DNA of 64,000 nt, from the NCBI GenBank assembly GCA_963210315.1, contig OY723273.1, positions 1,302,001 through 1,366,000 of the forward strand, given 5' to 3'. The notes under the pieces were generated by a model. That model did not search any database, was not told where the DNA came from, and saw nothing but the letters and a program-made list of their open reading frames with translations. A program made the translations under genes and the position numbers. Positions 21,963 through 32,800 of the stretch are shown piece by piece (positions within the stretch are counted from its first letter, which is position 1; each line of letters starts with the position of its first letter). This DNA comes from Rhynchopus euleeides. Lineage: Eukaryota > Euglenozoa > Diplonemea > Diplonemida > Diplonemidae.

Positions 21963-22788
21963 GGGGGGAGGGGAGGGGAGAGGGGGTGGTGAAGGGAGCT
22001 GTGTGTGTGAGTTCTTCTCGCGCACAAGGCATGTAAGGGGTGTTTCATGGGAGTCGTCGTGTTGGCTTCCTCGCCCCCCTCTGCTCTGCCCCCTCTCGAA
22101 TAGAGGTCAGGAGAGGTGTCAGAGCAGATGCCAGATCACCGCTTGTTGTGTGTGTGTGTGTTGGAGTAACGCTCGAGGATGCCTTGACATCCTACTCCTT
22201 TCAGTCTCGCCTGCCTTCAGCTTCCCTGCCACAGCCATTCAAACACCCACACACGCACTGCCCGTGTTTTTTTTTTGCGCGCTGTCTTGCTTCCTACGTC
22301 TGCTCCGTATCTGGTTTGATTGTGTCACTCAGTGGGGGGTGGTGGTGGGGGTAAAACACCCCACCCCACCCCCACCCCCACCCACCACCCCTTTAGCAAC
22401 GCTTGTGTATCTGCTGTTTCTACATAGTACCTTCGCCCCCCCCCTCCCCCTCCCCCATCACAAGCAGATCTTCTTGCCCCCCCCTCTCGGCGGCTGTATC
22501 CTTAGAGCTACGACAGCGTGATCCCCCCGCCCCCCGCCCCCCCCCCCCCCTCCGTTTTGAACATGCTCGAGAACAGCATTTGTCTTTGAACTTACCTATC
22601 GCCCCCCCCCCCTCTTCTTCCCCCTGCCCCTTTGCGACACGCCGCAGTCGTCAGCCTCCGGACTGCGGCCCCGGTGAGCCGAGTGACTACTCAAGTCTGC
22701 CACATATCCCATATGCCACACCACACCACACCACTGCAGGCATGGATGCTGTCAGCAGGCTGCTGGGCCTGCAGCATCCTTGTCTCTG
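21963..22788. other. Intergenic spacer
   Basis: Very C-rich from 22340 to 22630 with several C10+ runs, and a GT repeat at 22146-22160. Three CAG acceptor candidates (CTGCAG at 22734 and 22769, GTCAG at 22751) precede the ATG at 22789. Confidence 0.5.
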
Positions 22789-25700
22789 ATGGAGGAGGGG
22801 ACGACCATCACACGGCTCACGGCAGAGGATGCTGTGCGTGTCCATGCCGGTGTGGTTATCGGCTCCCCATCTGTGGTTGTGAAGGAGCTGCTTGAAAATG
22901 CGCTCGACTCACGCGCGACCCTCATCACCCTCCGGGTCTCCCCCGACCTGTCCCGCATCAGCGTGGAGGACAACGGCACCGGCGTGGCACCTCCTTACGA
23001 AGGGTTTGGGCAGGCCGGCTGGACCTCGCGCACCGACACCGCCACACCCTCCCCTGGGTACTACGGCTACAGGGGGTACGCCTTGGCGTCCATCGCACGG
23101 CATGCCAAGTCTGTTGTGGTCAGGACGAAGCCTGCGCAGCACCCAGGCGTGGAGATCGACCTGACGGAGGGGACTCCCCCCTCTCCCCTGCCCAGCCTGA
23201 GGCGGCGTGGCACGGTTGTGACTGTGGCTGACCCGTTCAGCCAGGTGCCCGTGAGGGACAGGTTCTGGCGGGAGCCCTCCCGCATGCGGAAGCAGTGGGC
23301 GGAGATTCAGCATCTCTGCGTCGGGCTCGGCATCGTGCACCCGAGGCTGAAGCTGGTTGTCTGCAAGGGGGATACCACGACGTCTGCCGACACCGCAAAG
23401 CCTGTTGCGACGGCGGAGGAGAGCGTTGCGGCTGCATTTGGGAACAAGGCGTACTCTGCCCTGGACAGGGTGGAGGCGAGTGAGGGCGGCATCACCGCGG
23501 TGGTGCATCTCCCCAAGATAGGCGAGGCGGGGTTCGCAGCGACCCGATCCTCCGACGACCGGGCCTACTGCATCGTCAACATGCGCCCGGTGAAGTGGCG
23601 CCCCGCCATCGCGAGGGTGCGTGCGGCGCACCTCCTGCTCCGCCACCCCCGGGCAGGTTCGCAGCAGCGCGAGCCTGTGATGGCCATCACCCTGAGCGTG
23701 CCGCACGAATGTGTTGACGTCACGCTGTGCCCCCAGAAGACCGAGGTGTTTCTTTCCAACGAGGAGGACGTGCTGCGTGTCATCGATGTGGCGCTGTCCC
23801 GCCAGCCCGGCCTGCCAGCGGACAACGGTTGGTGCCCCAAGGGACAGGCGGGTCTGGCTGCGTCTCCGGGCAGCGGAGACGACCCCCGCGCAGGGGATGA
23901 CGTGCTGTTCTTCACCAGCGAGGCGGGGGGGCTGTCGGGCATCGCCACACAAGCATATGAGTATGCGCCAGACGAGCAGCAGCAGCAGCAGCAAGGTGGT
24001 GGCGACGGGACACCAACACCGCATGCTACCAGCCAGGCGGCAGGCGCGCCGGCGGGTGGTGCGGCGGGCGCAGCCCGCAGCCCCCGCCCTGATCCAGCTG
24101 AGGAGGAGGAGGAGGGTGCCGCGGTGTCGGTGGTGGCGGCGGTGGCGACGCCCAAGAGCAGCGAGAGGCGTGAGAAGGCCAGCAGCAGCAGCAGGGGCAG
24201 TGCGCGGCAGAAGCGGGGTCGGAGCGAAGATGGTGGCGGTGCTGCCGCTGCTGCTGCCGCTCCGCCCAGCGAGAAGGCGCGCCGCGTGGAGTCCGTGAGG
24301 AAGCAGCGCGCGCCGCAGCTGCAGCAGACATCCCTACCCTTCCTGAAGTCTGCCCAGCCCCCCACGCCTGCCCCGTGCCTGCCTGAGCGTGTCGTGGTCC
24401 CCGCTGCCTGCCTGAGCGACGACGAAGATGAGGATGACGTGGAAGACACCGACACCCCCACCCCACCACCCCCGCCCCCAACCCACACCACACGCCGCGC
24501 GCCGCCCGCCGCGGAGGCCAACGGCGACGCCGGCATGGGGGACGACGACGAGGAGGAAGAGTCGCTGTTCGACTTCGAGATCCAGCCGCTCCCCACGCCA
24601 CCCGCCACACCCCCTCCCGCGTCGCCGCCGCCTCCACCCCCACCGACACACCCCGCCTCCGACACCCAACCGCCTCGCGGTGGGGGCGTGGGGCCCCAGG
24701 CGACGGCGGGTGAATCAGACATCACCACCACCACCACCACCACCACCACCCCCTCGCAGCCAGCGGCACCCGCTCCTTCTGGCCATTCCGCCGGTGAGGG
24801 GGGGCGTGGTTGCCTTGGCAGTCCCTCGGCACCTTCAGCGCCCTCGAGTGGGGGTGTTGGCAGCACCTCAGGCAGTGCGCGGCGTGCTGCGCGCAGTGGA
24901 GGGAGCGAGGCGCTGCTGTCCGCCCCTGCGGAGGCGACGTCGCAGCTCAGCCTCTCGCAGGCGAGGGGGCGCTCGTTGGGTGTGGTGGCGGACTTCCTGG
25001 GGCAGCGCGGTGCGGTGCGCCTCCCGCAGCTCGACGTGACCCAGCGGGTGGCGCAGACGCTGGGCCCGTCGGGGCCCCTCTTCCGCGACGACCCTGCCGC
25101 AGACTTCCAGCTCCTGGGGCCGCAGCGGCTCCGCGTCACCCCGGTGCTGCTGCAGGGCCCCGCGACACCACCGCCCCTCGAATGCCTCATCGGGGGGACA
25201 CTCAGCATCGTCACGCTGGTGGATCTGCCCGCGCAGAGCGCGCAGGCGCGCCGCACCATCGCCCTGGCGAGCTGCGCAGCACCTCCCGACGCAGCCACAC
25301 CCGATGTCTGCTTTGCATTCGAGCCGCGTGAGGTGCACCAGCGGGCGGTGTTTGCGGAGATGGCCAGCTCGCACAGCATCTCGCGGACACCGCTCTCGGG
25401 GGGTCCCATCCGGCTTGCCGAGTGGAGCGCCCCGGCGGCAGCGGAGGAGGCAGGCAGCGAGGGTGGCGAGGGCGGGGGCAGTGCGGCAGTGCAGTTCACA
25501 CCCGAGATGCTGCGGAGGCTGCGGTTGGAGTGCACAGAGCGCCCCTACCTCGCGGCGGACAACGGGTTCCTGCTGGGGATCGGCCCGGAGGGGGAGGATG
25601 ACCTCCTGGTGACGGATCTGCACGACGGAAGCGGTGTCAGCGGGTACAGCATCCGCGATGTGTATGAGGTTGCCTCGCGGCTGTGCGGTGCGGTGGATGG

Positions 25701-25902
25701 GTCGCTTGCGGCGGCGAGGTCTCCGCGTGCCATGGCGCAGTTTGCGGATATCGCGCGGCTGCAGACTGCGGCTGCGTTTGCGCAGTCGCGCCTCACCTCT
25801 GCGAAGGCGTTGGCGGCACTGCAGAGGGCGGTGGAAGTGCGGGGCATCCCGCAGCACCTCGACCCATTGGGGTGCCTGCGCACCGTGTGCATGGTGGCCT
25901 GA
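22789..25902 (+). CDS. Divergent MutL/PMS/MLH homologue (1037 aa)
   Basis: DNA mismatch-repair ATPase of the GHKL family by its first 350 residues. VVVKELLENALDSRAT (about 28-43) holds the catalytic Glu and Mg-binding Asn. VEDNGTGV (about 58-65) is motif II. The third motif reads TSRTDTATPSPGYYGYRGYA where MutL proteins normally have GFRGEAL, so the conserved Glu is replaced by Tyr. A second-domain MutL fold is suggested to about residue 345 (VDVTLCPQKTEVFLSNEEDV). Residues about 390-740 are low complexity (Gln, Ala, Glu, Pro, His/Thr runs). The C-terminal 300 residues are not recognisably a PMS2 nuclease: no DQHAxxE-type or Cys-Pro-His-Gly metal motif is seen. Start chosen at ATG 22789; the frame opens earlier only with TTG. 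Assignment to PMS1, PMS2 or MLH3 is not possible by eye. Confidence 0.8.
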   Translation: MEEGTTITRLTAEDAVRVHAGVVIGSPSVVVKELLENALDSRATLITLRVSPDLSRISVEDNGTGVAPPYEGFGQAGWTSRTDTATPSPGYYGYRGYALASIARHAKSVVVRTKPAQHPGVEIDLTEGTPPSPLPSLRRRGTVVTVADPFSQVPVRDRFWREPSRMRKQWAEIQHLCVGLGIVHPRLKLVVCKGDTTTSADTAKPVATAEESVAAAFGNKAYSALDRVEASEGGITAVVHLPKIGEAGFAATRSSDDRAYCIVNMRPVKWRPAIARVRAAHLLLRHPRAGSQQREPVMAITLSVPHECVDVTLCPQKTEVFLSNEEDVLRVIDVALSRQPGLPADNGWCPKGQAGLAASPGSGDDPRAGDDVLFFTSEAGGLSGIATQAYEYAPDEQQQQQQGGGDGTPTPHATSQAAGAPAGGAAGAARSPRPDPAEEEEEGAAVSVVAAVATPKSSERREKASSSSRGSARQKRGRSEDGGGAAAAAAAPPSEKARRVESVRKQRAPQLQQTSLPFLKSAQPPTPAPCLPERVVVPAACLSDDEDEDDVEDTDTPTPPPPPPTHTTRRAPPAAEANGDAGMGDDDEEEESLFDFEIQPLPTPPATPPPASPPPPPPPTHPASDTQPPRGGGVGPQATAGESDITTTTTTTTTPSQPAAPAPSGHSAGEGGRGCLGSPSAPSAPSSGGVGSTSGSARRAARSGGSEALLSAPAEATSQLSLSQARGRSLGVVADFLGQRGAVRLPQLDVTQRVAQTLGPSGPLFRDDPAADFQLLGPQRLRVTPVLLQGPATPPPLECLIGGTLSIVTLVDLPAQSAQARRTIALASCAAPPDAATPDVCFAFEPREVHQRAVFAEMASSHSISRTPLSGGPIRLAEWSAPAAAEEAGSEGGEGGGSAAVQFTPEMLRRLRLECTERPYLAADNGFLLGIGPEGEDDLLVTDLHDGSGVSGYSIRDVYEVASRLCGAVDGSLAAARSPRAMAQFADIARLQTAAAFAQSRLTSAKALAALQRAVEVRGIPQHLDPLGCLRTVCMVA

Positions 25903-26660
25903 GGGTGGGGTGGGGGGGGGTGGGGGAGGAGAAGGGAGCAGTGTGATGTCCTTGGAATGTTTGCGGTTTTGATTGCCGCATCACGGCTCCTTGCTGTGGG
26001 TTGTGAAAATCACTGCCTTGTCGGTGTCAGCGAAAGGGATAGGGAGGGGGGGGGGGTGTGTCGGTGGTGGCGGATTGCTTGCTTTAGCTTTGTTGCCTGG
26101 GGGTGCCCCGGGAATGGCACTCACCCTCGGCCTCCGCTGGAGGAGGGTAGGGGTCGTGACATTCTCTCAGGGTACCTCAGGTATCTTTTTTATATCCTGG
26201 TTGATTAGCGCATGCAAATGGCAGGGGGTGCTGTTTGCTTTCAAAAATATCCCCCCCCCCCCCACCCCCCCGGGCAACAGAGGAGTGGTCGCTCCTGGCA
26301 ACGGGATCATTGATTCCTGCACTTCAACCGCTTCGCTTCCCACCCCCCGCCAACACCACCACTCACCCCCTCCGCATCCCCGTTGCTCGGGGGTGTCCTG
26401 AGACTTGCCTTATACCTTCATATCCGACAACCACGCACCCCCCATCCCAACCACCCCACACATCCCCGAGACCCATGCCACACACATGTCACACAGGTCT
26501 GTATACCCCACGCACCCCCCACACACACAACCCACACAAGCACACACGGCAAAAGGGAAATCACACATCTAAGAAGTTGGGCCCCCACCCCCCCCCCCCC
26601 CCACCACCCCCACACTCATCCTATACCCCCACTCCCCCACCCCCCCCAGCAGCAGCCAAG
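25903..26660. other. Intergenic spacer
   Basis: No gene recognised. TGACATTCTCTCAGGGTACC at 26157 resembles 59945-59965 in element C. From 26380 on it is C/A-rich, ending in a C-rich tract, CAGCAGCAG and AAG immediately before the ATG. Confidence 0.5.
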
Positions 26661-28097
26661 ATGCGGAGTGGATGGGAAGAAGAAGCGATGTGCAGTGTGT
26701 GCATCGAGCTGTATACCAACCCGGTTCTTCTGGACTGCGGGCACAACGTCTGCAGGGGGTGCGCGGAGAGCCTGCGTGACTTCGACGCGAATGCGGCACC
26801 TCTGTCCGGGGCGGCATCAACCGATGCGGGGGCAGGGATGCTGAAGCTGACCCCCCCGTCACTCCGCTGCCCTCTCTGCCGTGCAGAGACAATGCTCCCC
26901 AATGGGGTGGAGGGCCTGAAGTGCAACATCACGCTCCGCAATGTGGTGCAGAGCCTGTGTGAGGAGAAGGCCCAGCGGCAGCACCTCACCTGTGGAAACT
27001 GCGAGGCCGCGGATGCGGCTTTCGACTGTGAGGACTGCAACTTCCAGCTGTGCCACGAATGCCGCGAAGGGCAGCACGCCCGCGGCGGGTATAAGAGGCA
27101 CAAAATCCACCCCCTCGGCACCCTCCTCCGGTTGAAGCCGAAACAGTGCGAGACACACCACAAAGACCTCGACCTCTACTCCCCTTCGCGGAACGAGCTC
27201 CTCTGCGTCTACTGCCTGCAGCTGGGGTCGGGGGGGCACGACGCCTCCAAGATCATCCCTCTCTCCGACGCCGCTGCAGAGGCGATATCCGAGGTGCGCG
27301 AGGCGTTGTCCCGTCTGGATTCGCGCATCCAGGGCATCTCTGCGTCGCGGGAGAAGGCGGAAACCCAAGAGGGCGCGGCGCAAGGGGGAGGCGGTGCTCC
27401 TGCTGCGGGGGTGCCGCAGGGTGGGGGTGCCAGTGCCATGGCAGCCGCGCGGCAGGTTGTGAAGGAGAGGTTTGCCGCTGCGGCTGCTGCGCTGCAGGCG
27501 AAGGAGGCTGCGCTTCTGTCACACCTGGAGGTGTTCGAGACGCGCCAGGCGAAGGCGGGGGAGGAGGCCCAGCGGCGCAGCGCGTCACTTGTGGCTCACA
27601 TGCGGGATGTGTCGAAGAGGTTTGCCGATGCGGTAGGGTCCTCACACCACGCAGACCTGGTCCGCGCAAAGTCGATGATGTTGGAGCGTGTCGCCCGCCT
27701 GACAGAGACAGAGCTCCCCGAGGCACCCATGCTCGATGCCCCTGTGATGGATTTCGAGGCCCCTCTCGAAGCAGCGCTGCAGTGCATCGGGAGGGTTTCC
27801 ATCAGCCCTCCTGACCAGCGTTCCGCGAGAGCCGCGCGCCACTCCGGCGGCGGTGCGAGAGACCTGCTTTGGGCACCCTCCAGCAGCAAGACGGGTGTGT
27901 TTGGTGACGATGCAGGTGACCTGGCCCTGACGGCGGGGGTGGGTACCACGAAGGCGAAGGGCGCTGCCCCACCGGCGTCGGATCTCGCTTTGGGGAAGAA
28001 GCGGAAGCACGGCAGTGGGGGTGGCGCGTCCGAAGCGCCTCCTGTGAAAAAGGCGTCGGGGTCCATCTCGACGAGCAAGCTGATCTTGCGGATCTGA
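26661..28097 (+). CDS. RING / B-box (TRIM-like) protein (478 aa)
   Basis: The frame is open from 26235, but the region upstream of ATG 26661 is C-rich spacer ending in AG, so 26661 is taken as the start. A C3HC4 RING lies at residues about 11-75 (CSVCIELYTNPVLLDCGHNV ... LRCPLCR). Two B-box-like zinc modules follow: CGNCEAADAAFDCEDCNFQL with CHECREGQHARGGYKRHKIH (about 111-155), and CETHHKDLDLYSPSRNELLC with VYC...HDASKI (about 163-200). A coiled coil runs from about 205 to 355, with a Gly-rich interruption. The C-terminus is disordered with a basic KKRKH cluster that could act as a nuclear signal. The order fits a TRIM-type E3 ubiquitin ligase without a SPRY or NHL domain. Ligase activity is inferred from the RING. 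Confidence 0.9.
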   Translation: MRSGWEEEAMCSVCIELYTNPVLLDCGHNVCRGCAESLRDFDANAAPLSGAASTDAGAGMLKLTPPSLRCPLCRAETMLPNGVEGLKCNITLRNVVQSLCEEKAQRQHLTCGNCEAADAAFDCEDCNFQLCHECREGQHARGGYKRHKIHPLGTLLRLKPKQCETHHKDLDLYSPSRNELLCVYCLQLGSGGHDASKIIPLSDAAAEAISEVREALSRLDSRIQGISASREKAETQEGAAQGGGGAPAAGVPQGGGASAMAAARQVVKERFAAAAAALQAKEAALLSHLEVFETRQAKAGEEAQRRSASLVAHMRDVSKRFADAVGSSHHADLVRAKSMMLERVARLTETELPEAPMLDAPVMDFEAPLEAALQCIGRVSISPPDQRSARAARHSGGGARDLLWAPSSSKTGVFGDDAGDLALTAGVGTTKAKGAAPPASDLALGKKRKHGSGGGASEAPPVKKASGSISTSKLILRI

Positions 28098-29898
28098 GGT
28101 GGCCACAGCCACAGCCATGACCCCCGGGCACTGTGCCTCGGGCGCTGCGTCGCAGTTGGAGTGGAGGGGGAGGGGCATATCGTATCTTCTGTACCTTAAT
28201 TTTCTCATGACATCTTCTGACCTCCGCACCCCCCGTTCCCCTGACCGGCAGTGTCGGTTGTGTAGTGATGTGCAAGCCGACTGGGTCTGTGCTCTGCCAC
28301 GCGTCGCAGCGGCTGCGCAGCAGCAGCCCTGACGTGACGTTTCTTGCCATTATCCATTATAAAAAAAGTTTTCAAAACGCGTCGTTCGATGCGTTCCATC
28401 TACCCGGGCCTCCCCGCGTCCCCTATCCCCCCCCCCCCCCGAGTTCAACGTGACATGTTTCCAACACGACATCATGGGGAAGGAGCCTTCAGCTCGGGGG
28501 TGTCGAAGAACAGCCACGTAGAGTGGGAGTAGCATAGAGGAGCTCGGTTCTCGCGTTGTGGGCTCTAAGCGAGGGAGGTGAGACCGGCTGCGCGACGCGG
28601 AAGATCTTTTTTTTTGTTAGTTCGGCGTAGCCAACTGGGGAAACTTTCTGTGCCTTTAGCTGGATCGTGCGTCCCCACGCACACCACTTCATCAGACCGG
28701 GGAGTGGTGTACACAAAGAGTGGGGTCTGCGTTCCAACAAAACAACTTTCGGCAGAAATTGGTTTGTTGTCTCGTTTTGCTGTCACTTTACGATCCAGCG
28801 GGGGCACAGATAGTTTTTTTTTTGCCAACCCAAAAGCTGCAATGCGAAGGAGATCGGGAAACAAGCACCTCACGCAACTGAGCACAGGGAGGTGGCGTCA
28901 CGTCTTGACCCACACACAGTCGTACAGAGTGGGCGCTCTCCCCAACAATCCCCGCCCCCCCCCCCCCCCCCACGCCCCCACGTATTCTTTGGGCAGTCCA
29001 ATCGGATGTCCTGGGGTGAGGCAGGGGTGAGTGGGTGGGCGGGTAACAGGGTACTCCCACTACACCCAGCACCCACGGTGTGGGAAGCAGTCCAGAAGTG
29101 CATGGTGGGGAGGGTGGGGGGGGGGGGGGCGCCTGGGAGGGAGGTCGTCGTAGTCTAACCTGCTGCCCCGCCTGGTCTGCTCCTCTCACCCCACCCCCGT
29201 GCCTTGCCCAGTCCCCTGGTCGGGTGATTTCGTTTCTCATTTATGTTCGGGTATTTCTTGTGTAGGAGTCACGTTGTGTTGTGAGGGCCAGATCAACTGA
29301 TTACCTTCCGGTGGAGGAGGCGGCGGCGGAGGGGAGGCGAAACCAGAGCAAAAAAAAATTGCCGCTTTATTGCCAGCAGCACACGGCAGCCAAATACCCG
29401 GCCAAGTATGCAACAAACCAAAATGGGGGTGCAACCCCAGGTGAGCTGTGCGGGGTGTATCCCACTTCCCGTCCCACCCGACGCGACAGCAGGAGCTCGA
29501 ACCCTCCTCTGGTTGGAGTGTGGGGCAAGGGCAGTGGCGGAGAGGTGGGGCGTCAGACCAGCGTGGTGTGGAGGGCAATAGGGCACCAGTGGTTTTGAGC
29601 TCTGTGTCGTGTCCAGGCTCTCGTGCAGGAGGGAGGGGCGTGTGATGGAGTTGCAGTGTTGGTGTACACTGCACCCACAGGCTGCACTGCCCGGCGCTTG
29701 CCGGCAGGGGTGAGGGCCAGTGAGGCGGCGCCCAGGCTGTGTCGGTGTCGACGTTCTGCCCCACAACCGGATACTGCAGGTGCTGTCCCCCACCCACCGC
29801 AACCCACCGCCACGTTGTGTGCCGTGGCGCCTTTGCGGCACCCCTGTGTCTGTGGCGCCTTGCTTCTGCACAACACACACCCTGCAGGCTTGCCGAAT
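28098..29898. other. Intergenic spacer with a relic 3'-flank
   Basis: No gene recognised. 28735-28815 (TTCCAAC, TGTCACTTTACGATCCAGCG, GGGGGCAC) is a diverged match to the 3'-flank repeated at 35826-36103 and 53020-53292. AGTTCGGCGTAGCCAA at 28619 repeats 21041. CCCTGCAG at 29881-29886 sits 13 bases before the next ATG. Confidence 0.5.
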
Positions 29899-32800
29899 AT
29901 GGTGTTGCGTGCAGCCTCGCTGTGCCTGCTCGGGGCTGTGCATGTCCAAGCAGCTGCAAAATGTGCTGGTTACGACGGGACTGTGTCTGGGGGTAACTGC
30001 AGGGAGCAGTGGTGCCCGCACCCGCTGAACGAAAAGACGTATCCAAAGTGGCACTACTGCAAGCGTGTGCCGAACGACCCTGACACGCGGTATTCGTTTC
30101 TGTGGGAGACGCTGCAGCCTGCAGATGTGGCGTACCACCAGTGTGGCAAGGGTGTGCTGCGGCACGACGCGTCAGGCCTGCTCTGTGCCGATTACTCCCT
30201 GAGCGACTTCCATGCCGGGGAGTGCGACGACAGGACCTGCTGCACGGCAGGAGTGTGCAGCGACAGGACCTGCTGCACGGCAGGAGTGTGCAGCGACAGG
30301 ACCTGCTGCACGGCAGGAGTGTGCAGCGACAGGACCTGCTGCACGGCAGGAGTGTGCAGCGACAGGACCTGCTGCACGGCAGGAGTGTGCAGCGACTACA
30401 AGTGCCCTGACGGGTGGGCCAAGCGCGACAACGCGGACTCCCTCTCGTGCTTCTTCGGATGCGATGCGGAGAAGTGCTGCAATCCGCCGGCCTCGAAGCC
30501 GCTGCCGCAGCACCACGCGCAGGGGCTGCTGTTCGTCGACAGGGACCCAGGCAGGTTCGTGTTCGGAGGCAACGTCACCATCCTGCGTGCCTTGGACGAG
30601 TCAGACATCACACACTACAGGGTGTACTGGGGCTTCTCGCAGGTGCTGCGGAAGGTCCCGTCGTGCTCGGTGCGCAACCCTGTGTCGTGGGAGAACGAGA
30701 AGTGGCGTGACCCGACGAAGATGCTGGGTGAGTACAAGAAGACGGGTTGCGACATCACGTTCGAGATCCCGATGGGGACACGTGCAGTTGACAACTAACG
30801 GTGTCCCATCAACTGGGACCGCGCCAACCGCAACACAGCTGCGACAGACGAGTGCAACCCACACTACCTGATGGTGGTGACAGTCAACGAAAACGGGGAG
30901 AAGCCTGTGACGCGTACAAACGAGGAGCAGTTGGGACCACGCCATCCGATCTCTGACTACGAAGCAGACCTGGGCCTGACGTGTGCAGAGTCAGGTCTGA
31001 CTGGCGGGCATGACTTGCCTGGGAGAGAAGACGTGGTGCTTGGGTCGTGGAACGACTGTCCTTCAGCAGCCGAGTGTGCCAAGCGGTGTCGGGAGTACGA
31101 TGGTTCGAAAGGTGTGTGTCGTTACTGGACTTGGGCCTACAACAACGGCGGGGTCACATCCAAGACGTGTTGGCTGGAGTCACAGAGTGTGACACGCACA
31201 CACTACGGCGTGCGTGTCATGGGACCTGCTGTGTGCCCGACGACAAGCGAGTCGAATGCACCCACAGGACGGGAGCGTCCCAGATGTGCAAGGTGGCAGC
31301 GGTTCCAGAACAAAGTCCCGTTCGATCCAGCGAACCTGAACAGTTGGCTGTACAAAGGCGTCAACTACGTGCAGCGCCCCATCCAGCCAGATTTCCCACT
31401 GGGACCGTACGAGAACGCAGAGTACTGCAAAGGGCTCTGCGACCAGGACGTGCTCTGCACCGGGTTTGTGTACAAGAAGAGCGTACAGTTGAACCGTTCC
31501 CCTGGTCCCCTGAAGAACTGCATTCTGGTGCGTGAAGACACGTTCCAGCGCAACGAGGTGCTTGAGGTGGATTCGATGCTACTGCGCAACGGAGGCCACC
31601 TGTACGACACGTGGGTGTGCACACGCGAGGGAATGGCACCGCTCATCAACGGCTACACCTTCCAGACACACCGCTTCGGGTACAAGACGTGCGGTGCAGA
31701 GCAGGCGTACAGCAAGGCACAGATGGAGACTCCAGACTGCTGTGCAAGTGCGTGCGATGAGGACAAGACGTGTGCTGCCTTTACCTTCTGGAACGCAGAG
31801 AAGCGGTGCGACCTGTTCCGTACGTGTGACAAGACGGCGTCTGTCGACAAGGTGGCGGGGTGTGCGTATGAGTCCTGTTACGACGGGTTCGGAGCAGCCA
31901 CGTACCTGAAGGTGCAGACGCGTACAATCGAGATCGTCGACCGCTGGCCCCGCCAGGGGACGAAGGACGGGATCCCTGTGCGTGTGCAGACAAACGGGAT
32001 GATGGACGGGGCGGAGGTTGTGTGTGGCGTGAGGTATCAGAGCAGCACACGCGAGGCGCTTCCGAACACAGCAGAGGAGATGAAGTCTGATGCAAGCTTG
32101 GCAGGCGTGGTTGTGTCAGCCATTGTGGTGAATGACGTCGCATCGCTTGAGCTGAAGCGGGAGAAGGCAGGGTCACTCATTAACGGCATTATGTACCACG
32201 TGCGGTGTGCTGTGATGAACCACACACAGTACAACGGGCTGCCTGCCGTGGTGGATACACACCGCACCTTCCAGCTTCAGGAACCAGCTGGGTACAGGTT
32301 CCTTCGTCAGGGGAGATGCACAGCAAGGGGTGGGGGTTCGTGCAACGTCCAGACCAGCGACAACGGAAGGGGCCATACGATGGACAGCTGTAACGCGATG
32401 TGCGATGCTGACACCGATTGCAAAGGCTTCTCTTTCGGTGTCATGGACGGGTGGTGTCGCCTGTTTTTTTCCAACTGCCCCCTGATCGCCACAAGTCCTG
32501 CATCAGAAATCTACTGCTTCGCAAAGGACCCAAGCTGGGACAAGCTGAACGACCCTGGGAATGGTGTGTGTGATCAGGCATGTCCTGGGGCAGACACATG
32601 CAGCTTCAAGGGGCGGCTGGGTGTGTACGACCGCAACGTGTTCACCCCAGCGCGCAAGCAGTGCGCTTCTCCCACAGCAGCACCGCCCACAGGAACACCC
32701 ACAGCAGAGCCCACATCAGTGCCAGCCACACCCTTCCCAGACACGTCATCTCCAGTACCTGTATTGGAAACACCGATGCCCGCAATCACCACAGACACGC

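Noticed and set aside
22409..22789. Apparent proline-rich plus-strand ORFs upstream of the MutL gene
   Set aside because: Frames through C-runs in the pyrimidine-rich spacer; no independent coding signal.
23565..25535. 656-codon open frame on the minus strand
   Set aside because: Antisense shadow of the MutL-like gene; low-complexity Ser/Gly/Arg translation caused by GC-rich codons.
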